IMG/VR virus record: IMGVR_UViG_3300028025_003418 | Coordinates: 1 to 39,849 of that record | Source of the DNA: a virus | DNA length: 39,849 nucleotides | Reading direction: 5' to 3' (one strand) | Part shown: positions 1 to 5,013 of the stretch, in pieces | Layout of the letters: the number at the start of each line of letters is the position of its first letter | Numbering within the stretch: the first letter of the stretch is position 1 | Translations under genes and position numbers: made by a program | Notes under the pieces: model-generated | Told to the model about the DNA's origin: nothing | Database searches by the model: none | The model's input: only the letters and a program-made list of their open reading frames with translations

Positions 1-622
1 GCTCAGAGCCGAAACCAGTGGAGTGCGTACCCTTCTCCTTGAGGCTGTGACCAATCTCGTGGAAGAGGGTGGCGTAGTAATGAGCGACCGACTTGAAGGA
101 ATCCTTGGAGGGCATCGTGATGCGGTGGCTGGAAGGGCTGTAGCAGGCGAGCGTACCCGACTTAACAGGGCAGGTCGAGAGCGAGGCGAGACGCTCAGCC
201 TCAGCATCGGGGCTGAAGGAGATGACCTTGTCGGCTCGCTTGAACACCTTGCCGTCAGCGAGGGTGACCTTGTTCATAGGGAAGACATTATAGTACCTGC
301 GGAGGAGGAACTCCTTCTTGTCCTTGGACTTGGACGCTTCAATCTTGGAGAAGAACTGGACAGGCATAGAGCGAGTGCCTTTCTCCAGCGTACCGCCCAT
401 TGCCTTAATCTGGTTGAAGGTGAGGTAGTAGTTATCCGAACCGAACATACCGAGGATGAAGGCGTTGACCCCAGAGTAAGCCTTACGGCTCACAGCGTTC
501 TGGACGCTGATGGACTTCCAAGGCTTCTGCCAAGGGATAGTGCCGTTTTCAAGGGCGAGGATGAACTTCTCAGCGAGGATGTCAGCGACTGAGACTTTGG
601 CGGTGGAGGCGGTGGTGGTCAT
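1..622 (-). CDS. ArdC-like antirestriction protein, 3' end cut off by the window edge
   Basis: This gene runs off the left edge; 207 residues are visible. The N-terminal half (about residues 10-115) matches the ArdC single-strand DNA-binding domain, including the GTIPWQKPW motif near residue 27 and the NAFILGMF segment. It is followed by a stretch of the type YSPSSHRITMPSKDSFKSVA and a zinc-peptidase motif HEIGH at residues 188-192. ArdC proteins of plasmids and phages protect incoming DNA from restriction; that role here is inferred from the family. The start is the ATG at 622, and no earlier in-frame start is convincing. The missing C-terminus should hold the third zinc ligand. It is the last gene of the leftward early cluster, with a TTGACA box 59 bp upstream of the start. 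Confidence 0.85.
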   Translation of the reverse strand, partial: MTTTASTAKVSVADILAEKFILALENGTIPWQKPWKSISVQNAVSRKAYSGVNAFILGMFGSDNYYLTFNQIKAMGGTLEKGTRSMPVQFFSKIEASKSKDKKEFLLRRYYNVFPMNKVTLADGKVFKRADKVISFSPDAEAERLASLSTCPVKSGTLACYSPSSHRITMPSKDSFKSVAHYYATLFHEIGHSLKEKGTHSTGFGSE

Positions 623-675
623 AGGTAGTTGGTACAATTAGGAAGGTAAGACTATATACAGGACTGTCGAGGTAA

Positions 676-690
676 ATCTTTGTCAAAAAG
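676..690 (-). promoter_or_regulatory. TTGACA box upstream of the ArdC-like gene
   Basis: On the minus strand the sequence TTGACAAAGATTTACC begins at 686. Similar TTGACA boxes, two of them inside a shared 13-base AAATAGATTTGACA-type element, precede the next two small minus-strand genes. A TATATA sequence lies 22 bp downstream, which is too far for a standard sigma-70 -10, so only the -35-like element is supported. Confidence 0.35.
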
Positions 691-708
691 TTGTAAAAAT
701 GCAGACCC

Positions 709-1065
709 TTAGGTCTTCAGTTTATAGGTTCGGTTAGCCTGCTTTTGGATTGCCTGCCAGAGGTCTTGGTTAGCCTTGCAATAGGGGACAGGCATTTGGT
801 CAGCCCTGCGGAGAATAGCCTGCGAGTGAATACGGAGGTCAGAGGCGTGTTTCATCAGTGCGTTGGCAAACTGACCTGCGGAGCGAGCCTTGACCTTCAT
901 AGACTTCACGAGGGAGTGGTTGCACTGAGCGTGGTCGAGGAGTTCCTCGAAAGTCTGGCAGAAGGAAGGCGTGGAGAAGTAGCAGTACGCTTTGCCGTCA
1001 GCCTTCTGGCGAGCGTAGACGATGGAGGATAGGCTTTCTTTGCGGGGGGTGAATGCGATGGTCAT
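709..1065 (-). CDS. hypothetical protein, 118 aa
   Basis: I do not recognise the family. The protein is basic and mostly helical-looking, with three cysteines in the N-terminal half (near residues 28, 37 and 48) and no signal peptide or membrane segment. The ATG at 1065 follows the leader CTACCACGCATATG, a start context shared with several other small early genes in this window and lacking a purine-rich Shine-Dalgarno sequence. A TTGACA box lies about 44 bp upstream. Its position beside an antirestriction gene suggests an early host-takeover or defence-evasion role, but nothing in the sequence shows this directly. Confidence 0.65.
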   Translation of the reverse strand: MTIAFTPRKESLSSIVYARQKADGKAYCYFSTPSFCQTFEELLDHAQCNHSLVKSMKVKARSAGQFANALMKHASDLRIHSQAILRRADQMPVPYCKANQDLWQAIQKQANRTYKLKT

Positions 1066-1108
1066 ATGCGTGGTAGGAGGTTGGTATAGTTTCAGAGGTT
1101 AAGGGTGG

Positions 1109-1123
1109 TGTCAAATCTATTTA
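1109..1123 (-). promoter_or_regulatory. TAAATAGATTTGACA element upstream of the 1065 gene
   Basis: On the minus strand this reads TAAATAGATTTGACA and ends 43 bp before the start codon of the 118-residue gene. The same element, CAAATAGATTTGACA, lies at 1338-1352 in front of the next gene. The TTGACA part looks like a sigma-70 -35 box. A TATACC sequence 20 bp downstream is a poor -10 candidate because of the spacing. Confidence 0.4.
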
Positions 1124-1293
1124 CTGGTTTGCCATTCATTATTCAGCGTCCAAGCCAAGTCTCGCAAGACCAGCCACTGGGCTTTGATGGTGGCAACCTC
1201 TTCTGGGGTCTTAGTGAATACCCAGAGCGAGGCTTCTAAGAGGCACATTTGATTGTAGCAGTCGTTTATCTTTTTTTCAGTTTCGGGAGGCAT
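1117..1293 (-). CDS. hypothetical protein, 58 aa
   Basis: This small gene begins at ATG 1293 (MPPETEKKINDCYNQ) and ends at TAG 1117. It is predicted to be mainly helical with several tryptophans (near residues 24, 40, 47 and 54). I do not recognise it. Support comes from position and context: the start follows CCCACCACGCATATG, the same context used by other early genes, and a TTGACA element lies 45 bp upstream. Its 3' end overlaps the TTGACA element of the next gene downstream. Confidence 0.6.
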   Translation of the reverse strand: MPPETEKKINDCYNQMCLLEASLWVFTKTPEEVATIKAQWLVLRDLAWTLNNEWQTSK

Positions 1294-1337
1294 ATGCGTG
1301 GTGGGTAGGAAGGCAGTGTTTACTAGTATTTGCGTTA

Positions 1338-1352
1338 TGTCAAATCTATTTG
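1338..1352 (-). promoter_or_regulatory. CAAATAGATTTGACA element upstream of the 1293 gene
   Basis: On the minus strand this reads CAAATAGATTTGACA, differing by one base from the element at 1109-1123. The distance from TTGACA to the start codon (45 bp) is almost the same as for the other copy (44 bp), which supports a shared promoter or regulator site. No clear -10 is seen at normal spacing. Confidence 0.4.
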
Positions 1353-1355
1353 CAC

Positions 1356-1589
1356 TTACTTATTCACAGGCAGGGAAGCCTTGTGGAGTTCGTCAGAGAG
1401 CAGGCGGTGAGCCTTAGTCATCTCCTTAGAGGCAAGCAGGCTGTAATCTTCAGCGTAACCGAGGTACTCGTGCTTTCGGGCGAGGCGAGTTTCCTGCATA
1501 GCAACAGCGAGGTTGTCGCTTGCCAGTTGGAGGTAGATGCGAGCGGATTGCTCGTGCTTTTCAATTGCGTGGGCAGTGTGGTGGTTCAT
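1356..1589 (-). CDS. hypothetical protein, 77 aa
   Basis: This is a small helical protein (MNHHTAHAIEKHEQSAR) rich in Ala, Glu and Lys with heptad-like spacing, possibly a helical hairpin. There is no recognised domain. The start at 1589 is preceded by CACCACGCACCTCCTATG, so unlike its neighbours it has a CCTCC rather than a GGAGG sequence near the start and no true Shine-Dalgarno. It is the first gene of the leftward early cluster next to the repeat-rich control region, so it is probably transcribed immediately after infection. Confidence 0.6.
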   Translation of the reverse strand: MNHHTAHAIEKHEQSARIYLQLASDNLAVAMQETRLARKHEYLGYAEDYSLLASKEMTKAHRLLSDELHKASLPVNK

Positions 1590-1646
1590 AGGAGGTGCGT
1601 GGTGCGACTAGGAAGGTGTACATCCCCTTGCATAGTTCAAGACCTT

Positions 1647-1684
1647 AATTGTTACAGTTGTGTGTCAATTGTTACGATTGTGTG
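1647..1684. repeat. two tandem 20-bp repeats, AATTGTTACRRTTGTGTG
   Basis: AATTGTTACAGTTGTGTG at 1647-1664 is followed by AATTGTTACGATTGTGTG at 1667-1684. Sixteen of 18 bases are identical and the period is 20 bp, so the two copies lie on nearly the same face of the helix. They sit just upstream of the leftward gene that starts at 1589 and overlap a minus-strand TTGACA, which makes an operator role plausible. Confidence 0.6.
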
Positions 1685-1791
1685 CAGGTGTAAATAGTGC
1701 TTGCATTTACAATCTTTTTACACTCACGGCATAGCCCTTGACAACGCACCTCTACTGCTTGCGTATCAAGCACTTACAGAAGTGTATCAAG

Positions 1792-2030
1792 TGCCTTGCA
1801 CATTTGCCCTCAGAGGCTGTTGCGAGGGTCAGTCCATAGCAGGGTAAGGGTCAATACATACCCCCCTTAGAATCGAACGCCCATTAGGAACGCTACAAGG
1901 GTCATTAGTTTTCCTTATGACTGATAAATAATCTATTTAGTGCTTGAAGTGAAGTATTCCTTGACACGATTAGCGACACGCAGGAAACCCCTGTAAACAT
2001 TGGTCGGAATTGATGCCTTGCACATTTGCC
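1792..2030. repeat. 17-bp direct repeat pair TGCCTTGCACATTTGCC
   Basis: TGCCTTGCACATTTGCC occurs at 1792-1808 and again, unchanged, at 2014-2030. The two copies are 222 bp apart and both are followed by a C- or T-rich transition into other repeats. A 17-bp exact match in non-coding DNA of this size is unlikely by chance and suggests a protein-binding site or a remnant of duplication. Confidence 0.65.
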
Positions 2031-2045
2031 TTCTAAGGGGGGTAT
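1858..2045. repeat. 15-bp perfect inverted repeat pair
   Basis: ATACCCCCCTTAGAA at 1858-1872 is the exact reverse complement of TTCTAAGGGGGGTAT at 2031-2045. The second arm directly follows the second copy of the 17-bp direct repeat. Related CTAGGGGGTATC sequences follow at 2111-2122 and 2135-2147, so the arm belongs to a small family of repeated sites. Confidence 0.65.
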
Positions 2046-2099
2046 CAAAGGTCTTGAGGGGTAGGACTAGGGTGACCTTGCAAGGGCTTTGTAGGGCAT

Positions 2100-2147
2100 C
2101 CTAGAGGGTTCTAGGGGGTATCTAGAGGGCAGTCCTAGGGGGGTATC
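2100..2147. repeat. cluster of CTAGAGGG and CTAGGGGGTATC repeats
   Basis: CTAGAGGG occurs at 2101-2108 and 2122-2129, and CTAG(5-6 G)TATC at 2111-2122 and 2135-2147, so the two types alternate. A related CTAAGGGGGGTATC is at 2033-2046. The cluster ends about 30 bp upstream of the likely rightward promoter, a typical place for regulator binding. Confidence 0.55.
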
Positions 2148-2179
2148 TAAACTATTTTCACTTTTCTTCATCTATGTGC

Positions 2180-2207
2180 TTGACCATATGGCAAGGGTCT
2201 ATATCTT
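2180..2207 (+). promoter_or_regulatory. likely rightward early promoter
   Basis: TTGACC (2180-2185) and TATCTT (2202-2207) are separated by 16 bp and are followed by an AT-rich start region. They lie about 95 bp upstream of the first rightward gene, leaving room for the hairpin leader at 2258-2273. The -35 matches the sigma-70 consensus at five of six bases and the -10 at four of six. Confidence 0.5.
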
Positions 2208-2257
2208 AATTGGAGTAGGGACAACACCTACCCGCTCTTTGAAAACTCTCGGCTAAA

Positions 2258-2273
2258 CCAGCAATCTCGCTGG
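2258..2273 (+). promoter_or_regulatory. leader hairpin copy 1 (CCAGC / GCTGG)
   Basis: CCAGC, the loop AATCTC and GCTGG form a 5-bp stem, followed directly by AGG. The element is embedded in CTAAACC before and ATACC after the stem, and ends 28 bp before the start codon of the gene at 2302. Two other copies (2868-2883 and 3341-3356) keep the structure while the middle base pair changes between A-T and T-A. Confidence 0.6.
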
Positions 2274-2301
2274 AGGCTGATACCTAACAAAACCACCGCA
2301 T

Positions 2302-2748
2302 ATGAAGAACTGGATTAAGAACTGGCTGGGCATCAACGCCCTTGCCCTCACGCTCAAGGCTACGGATGTTCAGTGCCGAAAGGAACTGGACGCTCTCGCC
2401 ACTAAGGTAGACGAACTGGAAGCACCCGACTTGTCGGATGTCGAAAGCCGTCTGGACGATGTGGAAAGCACTGTGAGTGACCTCGACCTTGACGATTATG
2501 TCAAGAGTGAAGACTTGGATGACCAGATTGAGCAATGGATGAGCAACAGCGACTACGCTGACTCTGACCGAGTCCGTGACATTATTGAAGAGGAAGCAGA
2601 GAACATCTCTGACAACCTTGAAGAGAAAGTCACTGAAGAGGTTGAGAAGCAGGTCGGTGAACTCACCAAGCCGTCTAAGGAAGAACTCAAGGAACTGATT
2701 AAGGTTGTCCTTGAGGAGATGGTCAAGAAGTTGGCTGAAGCCAAGTAA
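2302..2748 (+). CDS. acidic coiled-coil protein, 148 aa
   Basis: This is a very acidic protein. After a basic, aromatic N-terminus (MKNWIKNWLG) it is almost wholly predicted coiled coil, with heptads of Leu, Val and Ile among Asp and Glu (about residues 25-75 and 90-145) and long runs of Asp, Glu and Ser in the middle. I do not recognise the family. The ATG at 2302 follows ACCACCGCATATG, the start context shared by the early genes. It is the first of four rightward early genes, each with its own terminator, so it is probably strongly expressed early; a DNA-mimic or scaffold role is possible but only a guess. Confidence 0.65.
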   Translation: MKNWIKNWLGINALALTLKATDVQCRKELDALATKVDELEAPDLSDVESRLDDVESTVSDLDLDDYVKSEDLDDQIEQWMSNSDYADSDRVRDIIEEEAENISDNLEEKVTEEVEKQVGELTKPSKEELKELIKVVLEEMVKKLAEAK

Positions 2749-2756
2749 GGAAAACA

Positions 2757-2784
2757 GGGGGAAGTTACTAACCCCTTCTTTCTT
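2757..2784 (+). terminator. terminator copy 1 (GGGG..GTTACTAACCCC, T-rich tail)
   Basis: GGGG GAA GTT ACT AAC CCC can fold into a short bulged stem and is followed by TTCTTTCTT. The same sequence follows the next two genes (3269-3290 and 3827-3850). Position straight after the stop codon supports a Rho-independent terminator. Confidence 0.6.
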
Positions 2785-2818
2785 CATAAAGGTGATTGAC
2801 AGGTAAGAGTTATCAAGG

Positions 2819-2835
2819 CACATTACTTTCTGTTC
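2819..2835 (+). promoter_or_regulatory. conserved ACTTTCTGTTC box, copy 1
   Basis: ACTTTCTGTTCCTT lies between the terminator and the leader hairpin. Matching boxes are at 3309-3320 and 3863-3876. A TTGACA at 2796-2801 precedes this copy. The box could be a phage-specific promoter or RNA element; the sequence alone does not decide. Confidence 0.4.
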
Positions 2836-2867
2836 CTTCTCATTCTACTTTCCTAAACCTGCAATAT

Positions 2868-2883
2868 CGCAGGAGGGAATATA
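2868..2883 (+). promoter_or_regulatory. leader hairpin copy 2 (CCTGC / GCAGG)
   Basis: CCTGC, the loop AATATC and GCAGG form a stem followed by AGGG. Compared with copies 1 and 3 the middle pair is T-A instead of A-T, a compensatory change that keeps the stem. CTAAACC before and ATA after the stem are also kept. The start codon is 12 bp beyond the element. Confidence 0.6.
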
Positions 2884-2895
2884 CAAACCACCGCA

Positions 2896-3258
2896 ATGCC
2901 TAAGAAGACCTCGTCTAAAACCGCCAAGGAAACCCCTAAACAAGACCTCTGCCCTCATAAGGCAGTCTGTCACCTAGGGGGTGGAAACTGGGGGACTGCT
3001 TATTACGACTCAGAAGAAAAGGCAATGGAAGTCTGTGCGTGGATACACGCAGGGTACAATCATAAGTTCAACTGTGGAGGTCGTACGGATGGTGTGGATA
3101 AACACGACTACGAGGGTTTCACCCTCTGGTCTATCCACCACCATTACGACAACAACCGCCGTCCAGAATGGAGCGACCCTATCCCAGACCACGAGAAGTA
3201 CAACGCAGGTTGCCCTCGTGACCTCAAGACCTATCTGGCGTGGCGTAAGAGCAAGTAA
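2896..3258 (+). CDS. Cys/His-rich hypothetical protein, 120 aa
   Basis: A lysine-rich N-terminal tail (about residues 1-18) is followed by a compact region with five cysteines and eight or more histidines, including CPHKAVCHLGGG near residues 19-30 and SIHHHYDNN near residue 79, which may bind metal. The protein is also rich in Trp and Tyr. No known family was recognised. The ATG at 2896 follows ACCACCGCAATG and the second leader hairpin; the terminator copy at 3269 follows the stop. It is the second unit of the repeated early cassette. Confidence 0.65.
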   Translation: MPKKTSSKTAKETPKQDLCPHKAVCHLGGGNWGTAYYDSEEKAMEVCAWIHAGYNHKFNCGGRTDGVDKHDYEGFTLWSIHHHYDNNRRPEWSDPIPDHEKYNAGCPRDLKTYLAWRKSK

Positions 3259-3268
3259 GGCTAACACA

Positions 3269-3290
3269 GGGGAGGTTACTAACCCTTTTT
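3269..3290 (+). terminator. terminator copy 2
   Basis: GGGG A GGTT ACT AACC C followed by TTTTT. This is the same element as at 2757 and 3827, with G replacing A so that the inner stem gains a pair (GGTT with AACC). Confidence 0.6.
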
Positions 3291-3308
3291 GTATATAAAG
3301 TAGAATGC

Positions 3309-3320
3309 ACTTTCTGTTCG
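3309..3320 (+). promoter_or_regulatory. conserved ACTTTCTGTTC box, copy 2
   Basis: ACTTTCTGTTCG, with TTGACA directly after it at 3321-3326 and the leader hairpin at 3341. GTATATAAAG lies just upstream. It is the same box as at 2825 and 3863. Confidence 0.4.
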
Positions 3321-3340
3321 TTGACATCACTTTGGCTAAA

Positions 3341-3356
3341 CCAGCAAACCTGCTGG
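3341..3356 (+). promoter_or_regulatory. leader hairpin copy 3 (CCAGC / GCTGG)
   Basis: CCAGC, the loop AAACCT and GCTGG form a stem followed by AGGCT. The loop differs from copy 1 while the stem is identical. CTAAACC before and AATACC after are kept. This hairpin lies upstream of the chosen start at 3389, which argues against using an in-frame ATG at 3305 for this gene. Confidence 0.6.
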
Positions 3357-3388
3357 AGGCTAATACCAAACCAAAAAACACCACGCAT

Positions 3389-3820
3389 ATGACTACTGAA
3401 AATACCAAGCCTAAGTTCGCAGAAGAAACCGCAGGTTCATACGCTGATGCTAGCAATCTCGATTGCTCTGCCTCGGCTGTTTACTACGGCTTCAACTGCA
3501 CTCCTCGCCAAGTCCGCTACTACAAGGTGGAAAAGAGCGTGAAGGATATCCTCGCTGGCGGGTTCACTCGCTCCAGCGTTGAGAAGTTCCTAGGCAAGGT
3601 TAAGGAAAAGATGTGCAAGGCAGAACTCAAGTACGCTGAATATGAAGACCAAGTTAAGGCTCTCCGTGTCAAGTCCAGTGCTTGCACGGATAGACAGACC
3701 CGACAAATCATCCGCAAGGAAGAAAACAAGGTCGAGACTCGTATGTGCAATTATGAATACGAGGTTCTAGGTCGATACCAGCGAGCCTTTGAGACGCTGT
3801 CCAAGTTCATCTCCGAGTAA
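3389..3820 (+). CDS. hypothetical protein, 143 aa
   Basis: The start MTTENTKPKF at 3389 was chosen because it follows CACCACGCATATG, as in neighbouring genes, and because an earlier in-frame ATG at 3305 would place the conserved leader hairpin inside the gene. The N-terminal 20 residues are polar. The body is helical and basic with six cysteines spread along it, including near SNLDCSAS and YGFNCTPRQ, and a long Lys/Glu-rich helix in the second half (about residues 60-120). No family was recognised. It is the third unit of the early cassette and has its own terminator. Confidence 0.65.
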   Translation: MTTENTKPKFAEETAGSYADASNLDCSASAVYYGFNCTPRQVRYYKVEKSVKDILAGGFTRSSVEKFLGKVKEKMCKAELKYAEYEDQVKALRVKSSACTDRQTRQIIRKEENKVETRMCNYEYEVLGRYQRAFETLSKFISE

Positions 3821-3826
3821 AATGCA

Positions 3827-3850
3827 GGGGGAAGTTACTAACCCCTTTTT
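3827..3850 (+). terminator. terminator copy 3
   Basis: GGGG GAA GTT ACT AAC CCC followed by CTTTTT, matching copy 1 base for base through the stem. It directly follows the stop codon of the 143-residue gene. Confidence 0.6.
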
Positions 3851-3862
3851 GGTTAAGTGATG

Positions 3863-3876
3863 ACACTTTCTGTTCT
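3863..3876 (+). promoter_or_regulatory. conserved ACTTTCTGTTC box, copy 3
   Basis: ACTTTCTGTTCTTT, 16 bp upstream of the start codon at 3892. In this copy the leader hairpin is absent and the box joins directly to CCTACCACGCAAATG. A related ACTTTCTACCCACACGCTATG precedes the minus-strand gene starting at 4994. Confidence 0.4.
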
Positions 3877-3891
3877 TTCCCTACCACGCAA

Positions 3892-4095
3892 ATGCTATAT
3901 TATATCAAAGCACGGAATATCAAAGACAAGGCGGCTGGTCACAACAAGCGAGTCTCTAAGGACTTCCTTGAAGCGTTCGACCGCTATGTCCACGATAAAC
4001 TCCTCGACTGCCTAGAAGAACATAACGGAGGCAAGAAGACGCTAGATACGGCTCTTGCTTCCTATATGCTAGGAACTAAGCGGAGTAAAAAGTAA
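3892..4095 (+). CDS. small basic protein, 67 aa
   Basis: This lysine-rich helical protein (net positive) has the pattern KRVSKDFLEAFDRYVHDKLLD in its centre, which suggests a small nucleic-acid-binding or oligomerising fold, but no family is recognised with certainty. It starts at ATG 3892 after CCACGCAAATG and ends just before a strong terminator at 4102. It is the last gene of the rightward early cluster. Confidence 0.6.
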   Translation: MLYYIKARNIKDKAAGHNKRVSKDFLEAFDRYVHDKLLDCLEEHNGGKKTLDTALASYMLGTKRSKK

Positions 4096-4101
4096 ACAAA
4101 C

Positions 4102-4135
4102 AGGGCAGGCTCTACCAAGGGTCTGCCCTTCTTTG
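4102..4135 (+). terminator. Rho-independent terminator after the early rightward cluster
   Basis: AGGGCAG (4102-4108) pairs with CTGCCCT (4123-4129) across a 14-base loop and is followed by TTCTTTG. It lies 7 bp after the stop of the 67-residue gene. Confidence 0.7.
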
Positions 4136-4223
4136 TGCCTAGATGCCTATGCTGAGTGCCGTCTAGAAGCCTCACAGTTGCCCTCAGAGACGCTTTGATT
4201 GGCAGGCTGACCAAGGACTGGGA

Positions 4224-4256
4224 CTGGTTTACAAAAGCCCTCAGAGGCTTAACCAG
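4224..4256. other. nested stem-loop between convergent operons
   Basis: CTGGTT (4224-4229) pairs with AACCAG (4251-4256), and inside it AAGCC (4235-4239) pairs with GGCTT (4246-4250) around the loop CTCAGA, leaving a five-base bulge. No T tract follows. The loop region carries GCCCTCAGAGGC, also found in the control region (1806-1816) and in a variant at 4180-4190. The surrounding 4136-4348 holds no gene. Confidence 0.45.
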
Positions 4257-4348
4257 ACTAAGCAAACAGGGCAAAACATAAACTACCCTTCCCTATTGTT
4301 CGGCTATTGAAGCCAGTTATATGTAGGCTGTCAACTTTATTCTGGCAC

Positions 4349-4380
4349 AAAAAGAGGGAGAGTTTTTTAGGCTCTCCCTC
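4349..4380 (-). terminator. strong terminator for the leftward cluster
   Basis: On the minus strand GAGGGAGAG, a 9-base loop and CTCTCCCTC form a perfect 9-bp stem followed by TTTTTG. It is the terminator expected for the 4442-6195 gene cluster. Confidence 0.8.
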
Positions 4381-4382
4381 AT

Positions 4383-4402
4383 AAAAGGCTACCACGCCTT
4401 TT
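4383..4402. terminator. second hairpin, possibly a bidirectional terminator
   Basis: AAAAGGC (4383-4389), the loop TACCAC and GCCTTTT (4396-4402) form a 7-bp stem with A and T runs on both sides, as in bidirectional terminators. It lies between the stop of the 4442 gene and the stronger terminator. Confidence 0.5.
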
Positions 4403-4420
4403 TCCTTATGCCACGCAACG

Positions 4421-4436
4421 CTAGGCTTACGCCTAG
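4421..4436. other. perfect 6-bp hairpin CTAGGC / GCCTAG
   Basis: CTAGGC, the loop TTAC and GCCTAG lie 6 bp after the stop of the leftward 77-residue gene. There is no T tract, so it may protect the mRNA 3' end or act with the nearby terminators. Confidence 0.4.
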
Positions 4437-4441
4437 TAAAG

Positions 4442-4675
4442 TTAGAACTGCTTCTTGTTGATGACAATGAACTCGTCACCATCCTTAATCAAGCGGATTT
4501 TCCAGCCTGCTGGCTTCACAGTCGAGTTGTAGTAGCGGATGACCTTGACTGGGTCATTGTGGCTGTACAAGCCCTCGTAAGAAGCCTTAACATTCCGAGA
4601 CTCCTCGACACGGAAGACCGACTTGTCCGTGTACTTGATTTTCTTGTCAAAAAGAACGATAGTGTGTGGGGTCAT
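4442..4675 (-). CDS. hypothetical protein, 77 aa
   Basis: The start MTPHTIVLFDKK at 4675 was chosen because it lies four bases after the stop of the upstream gene in the sequence TAATTTTATG, a junction used elsewhere in this genome (31108 and 39066). The protein looks like a small alpha/beta fold with a basic C-terminus (ending VINKKQF). No family was recognised. It is the last gene of the leftward cluster and is followed by several hairpins. Confidence 0.6.
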   Translation of the reverse strand: MTPHTIVLFDKKIKYTDKSVFRVEESRNVKASYEGLYSHNDPVKVIRYYNSTVKPAGWKIRLIKDGDEFIVINKKQF

Positions 4676-4679
4676 AAAA

Positions 4680-4994
4680 TTAAGCGAGTACCTTGGTTTC
4701 GTTAATCTCAGCGACCAGTTCCTCACGAGTCATAGTGGTGGACATAAATCCGTTGGAAGCCTTGAAGCACACGGCTCGCAGGATGGTCATTGAGTAACAA
4801 TAGTCTACTCCCATCTTGGCAGAGTTTTCGACCTGTTTGTCAAAGTGCTTCTGCCAATCGTCAAAGTGAGTGAGGAGAGAGTTCTTCTCTTCAAACCAAG
4901 TCTGAGTTACAGAGGTCTTGTTATTAATAGAATAACTAATGAACAGGATGTATCCTGCCGTGTTATCCTTGAGGGATTGTTTATAATCGAACAT
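4680..4994 (-). CDS. hypothetical protein, 104 aa
   Basis: A soluble protein with aromatic residues in the first half and a helical C-terminal segment (TTMTREELVAEINETKVLA). No recognised domain. The start at 4994 follows CTACCCACACGCTATG, similar to the early-gene start context, and a TTGACT...TACTTT promoter lies at 5014-5041. It is followed by the 77-residue gene four bases later and is probably co-transcribed with it. Confidence 0.6.
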   Translation of the reverse strand: MFDYKQSLKDNTAGYILFISYSINNKTSVTQTWFEEKNSLLTHFDDWQKHFDKQVENSAKMGVDYCYSMTILRAVCFKASNGFMSTTMTREELVAEINETKVLA

Positions 4995-5013
4995 AGCGTG
5001 TGGGTAGAAAGTA

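Larger units (their letters stand above)
1590..2301. promoter_or_regulatory. gene-free early control region with repeats
   Basis: This stretch of about 710 bp separates leftward and rightward early genes and holds no convincing gene. It contains a 20-bp tandem repeat (1647-1684), a 17-bp direct repeat (1792-1808 and 2014-2030), a 15-bp perfect inverted pair (1858-1872 and 2031-2045), a run of CTAGGGGG-type repeats (2100-2147), several TTGACA boxes (1738, 1961 and on the minus strand near 1663), and a likely rightward promoter at 2180-2207. It is best read as the divergent early promoter and operator region. A second origin is possible but not shown. Confidence 0.6.

Noticed and set aside
23-592. 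Long plus-strand open frame at the left edge
   Set aside because: It is antisense to the partial ArdC-like gene, which has clear motifs including HEIGH.
1590-2301. CRISPR array or phage-borne spacer region
   Set aside because: Repeats are of different kinds and spacing; no regular repeat-spacer pattern is present.
3305-3388. Longer N-terminus for the 143-residue early protein
   Set aside because: It would place the conserved leader hairpin and the CCACGCATATG context inside the gene.
4258-4482. Minus-strand open frame of 74 residues
   Set aside because: It covers a strong terminator and other hairpins and overlaps the end of a better-supported gene.
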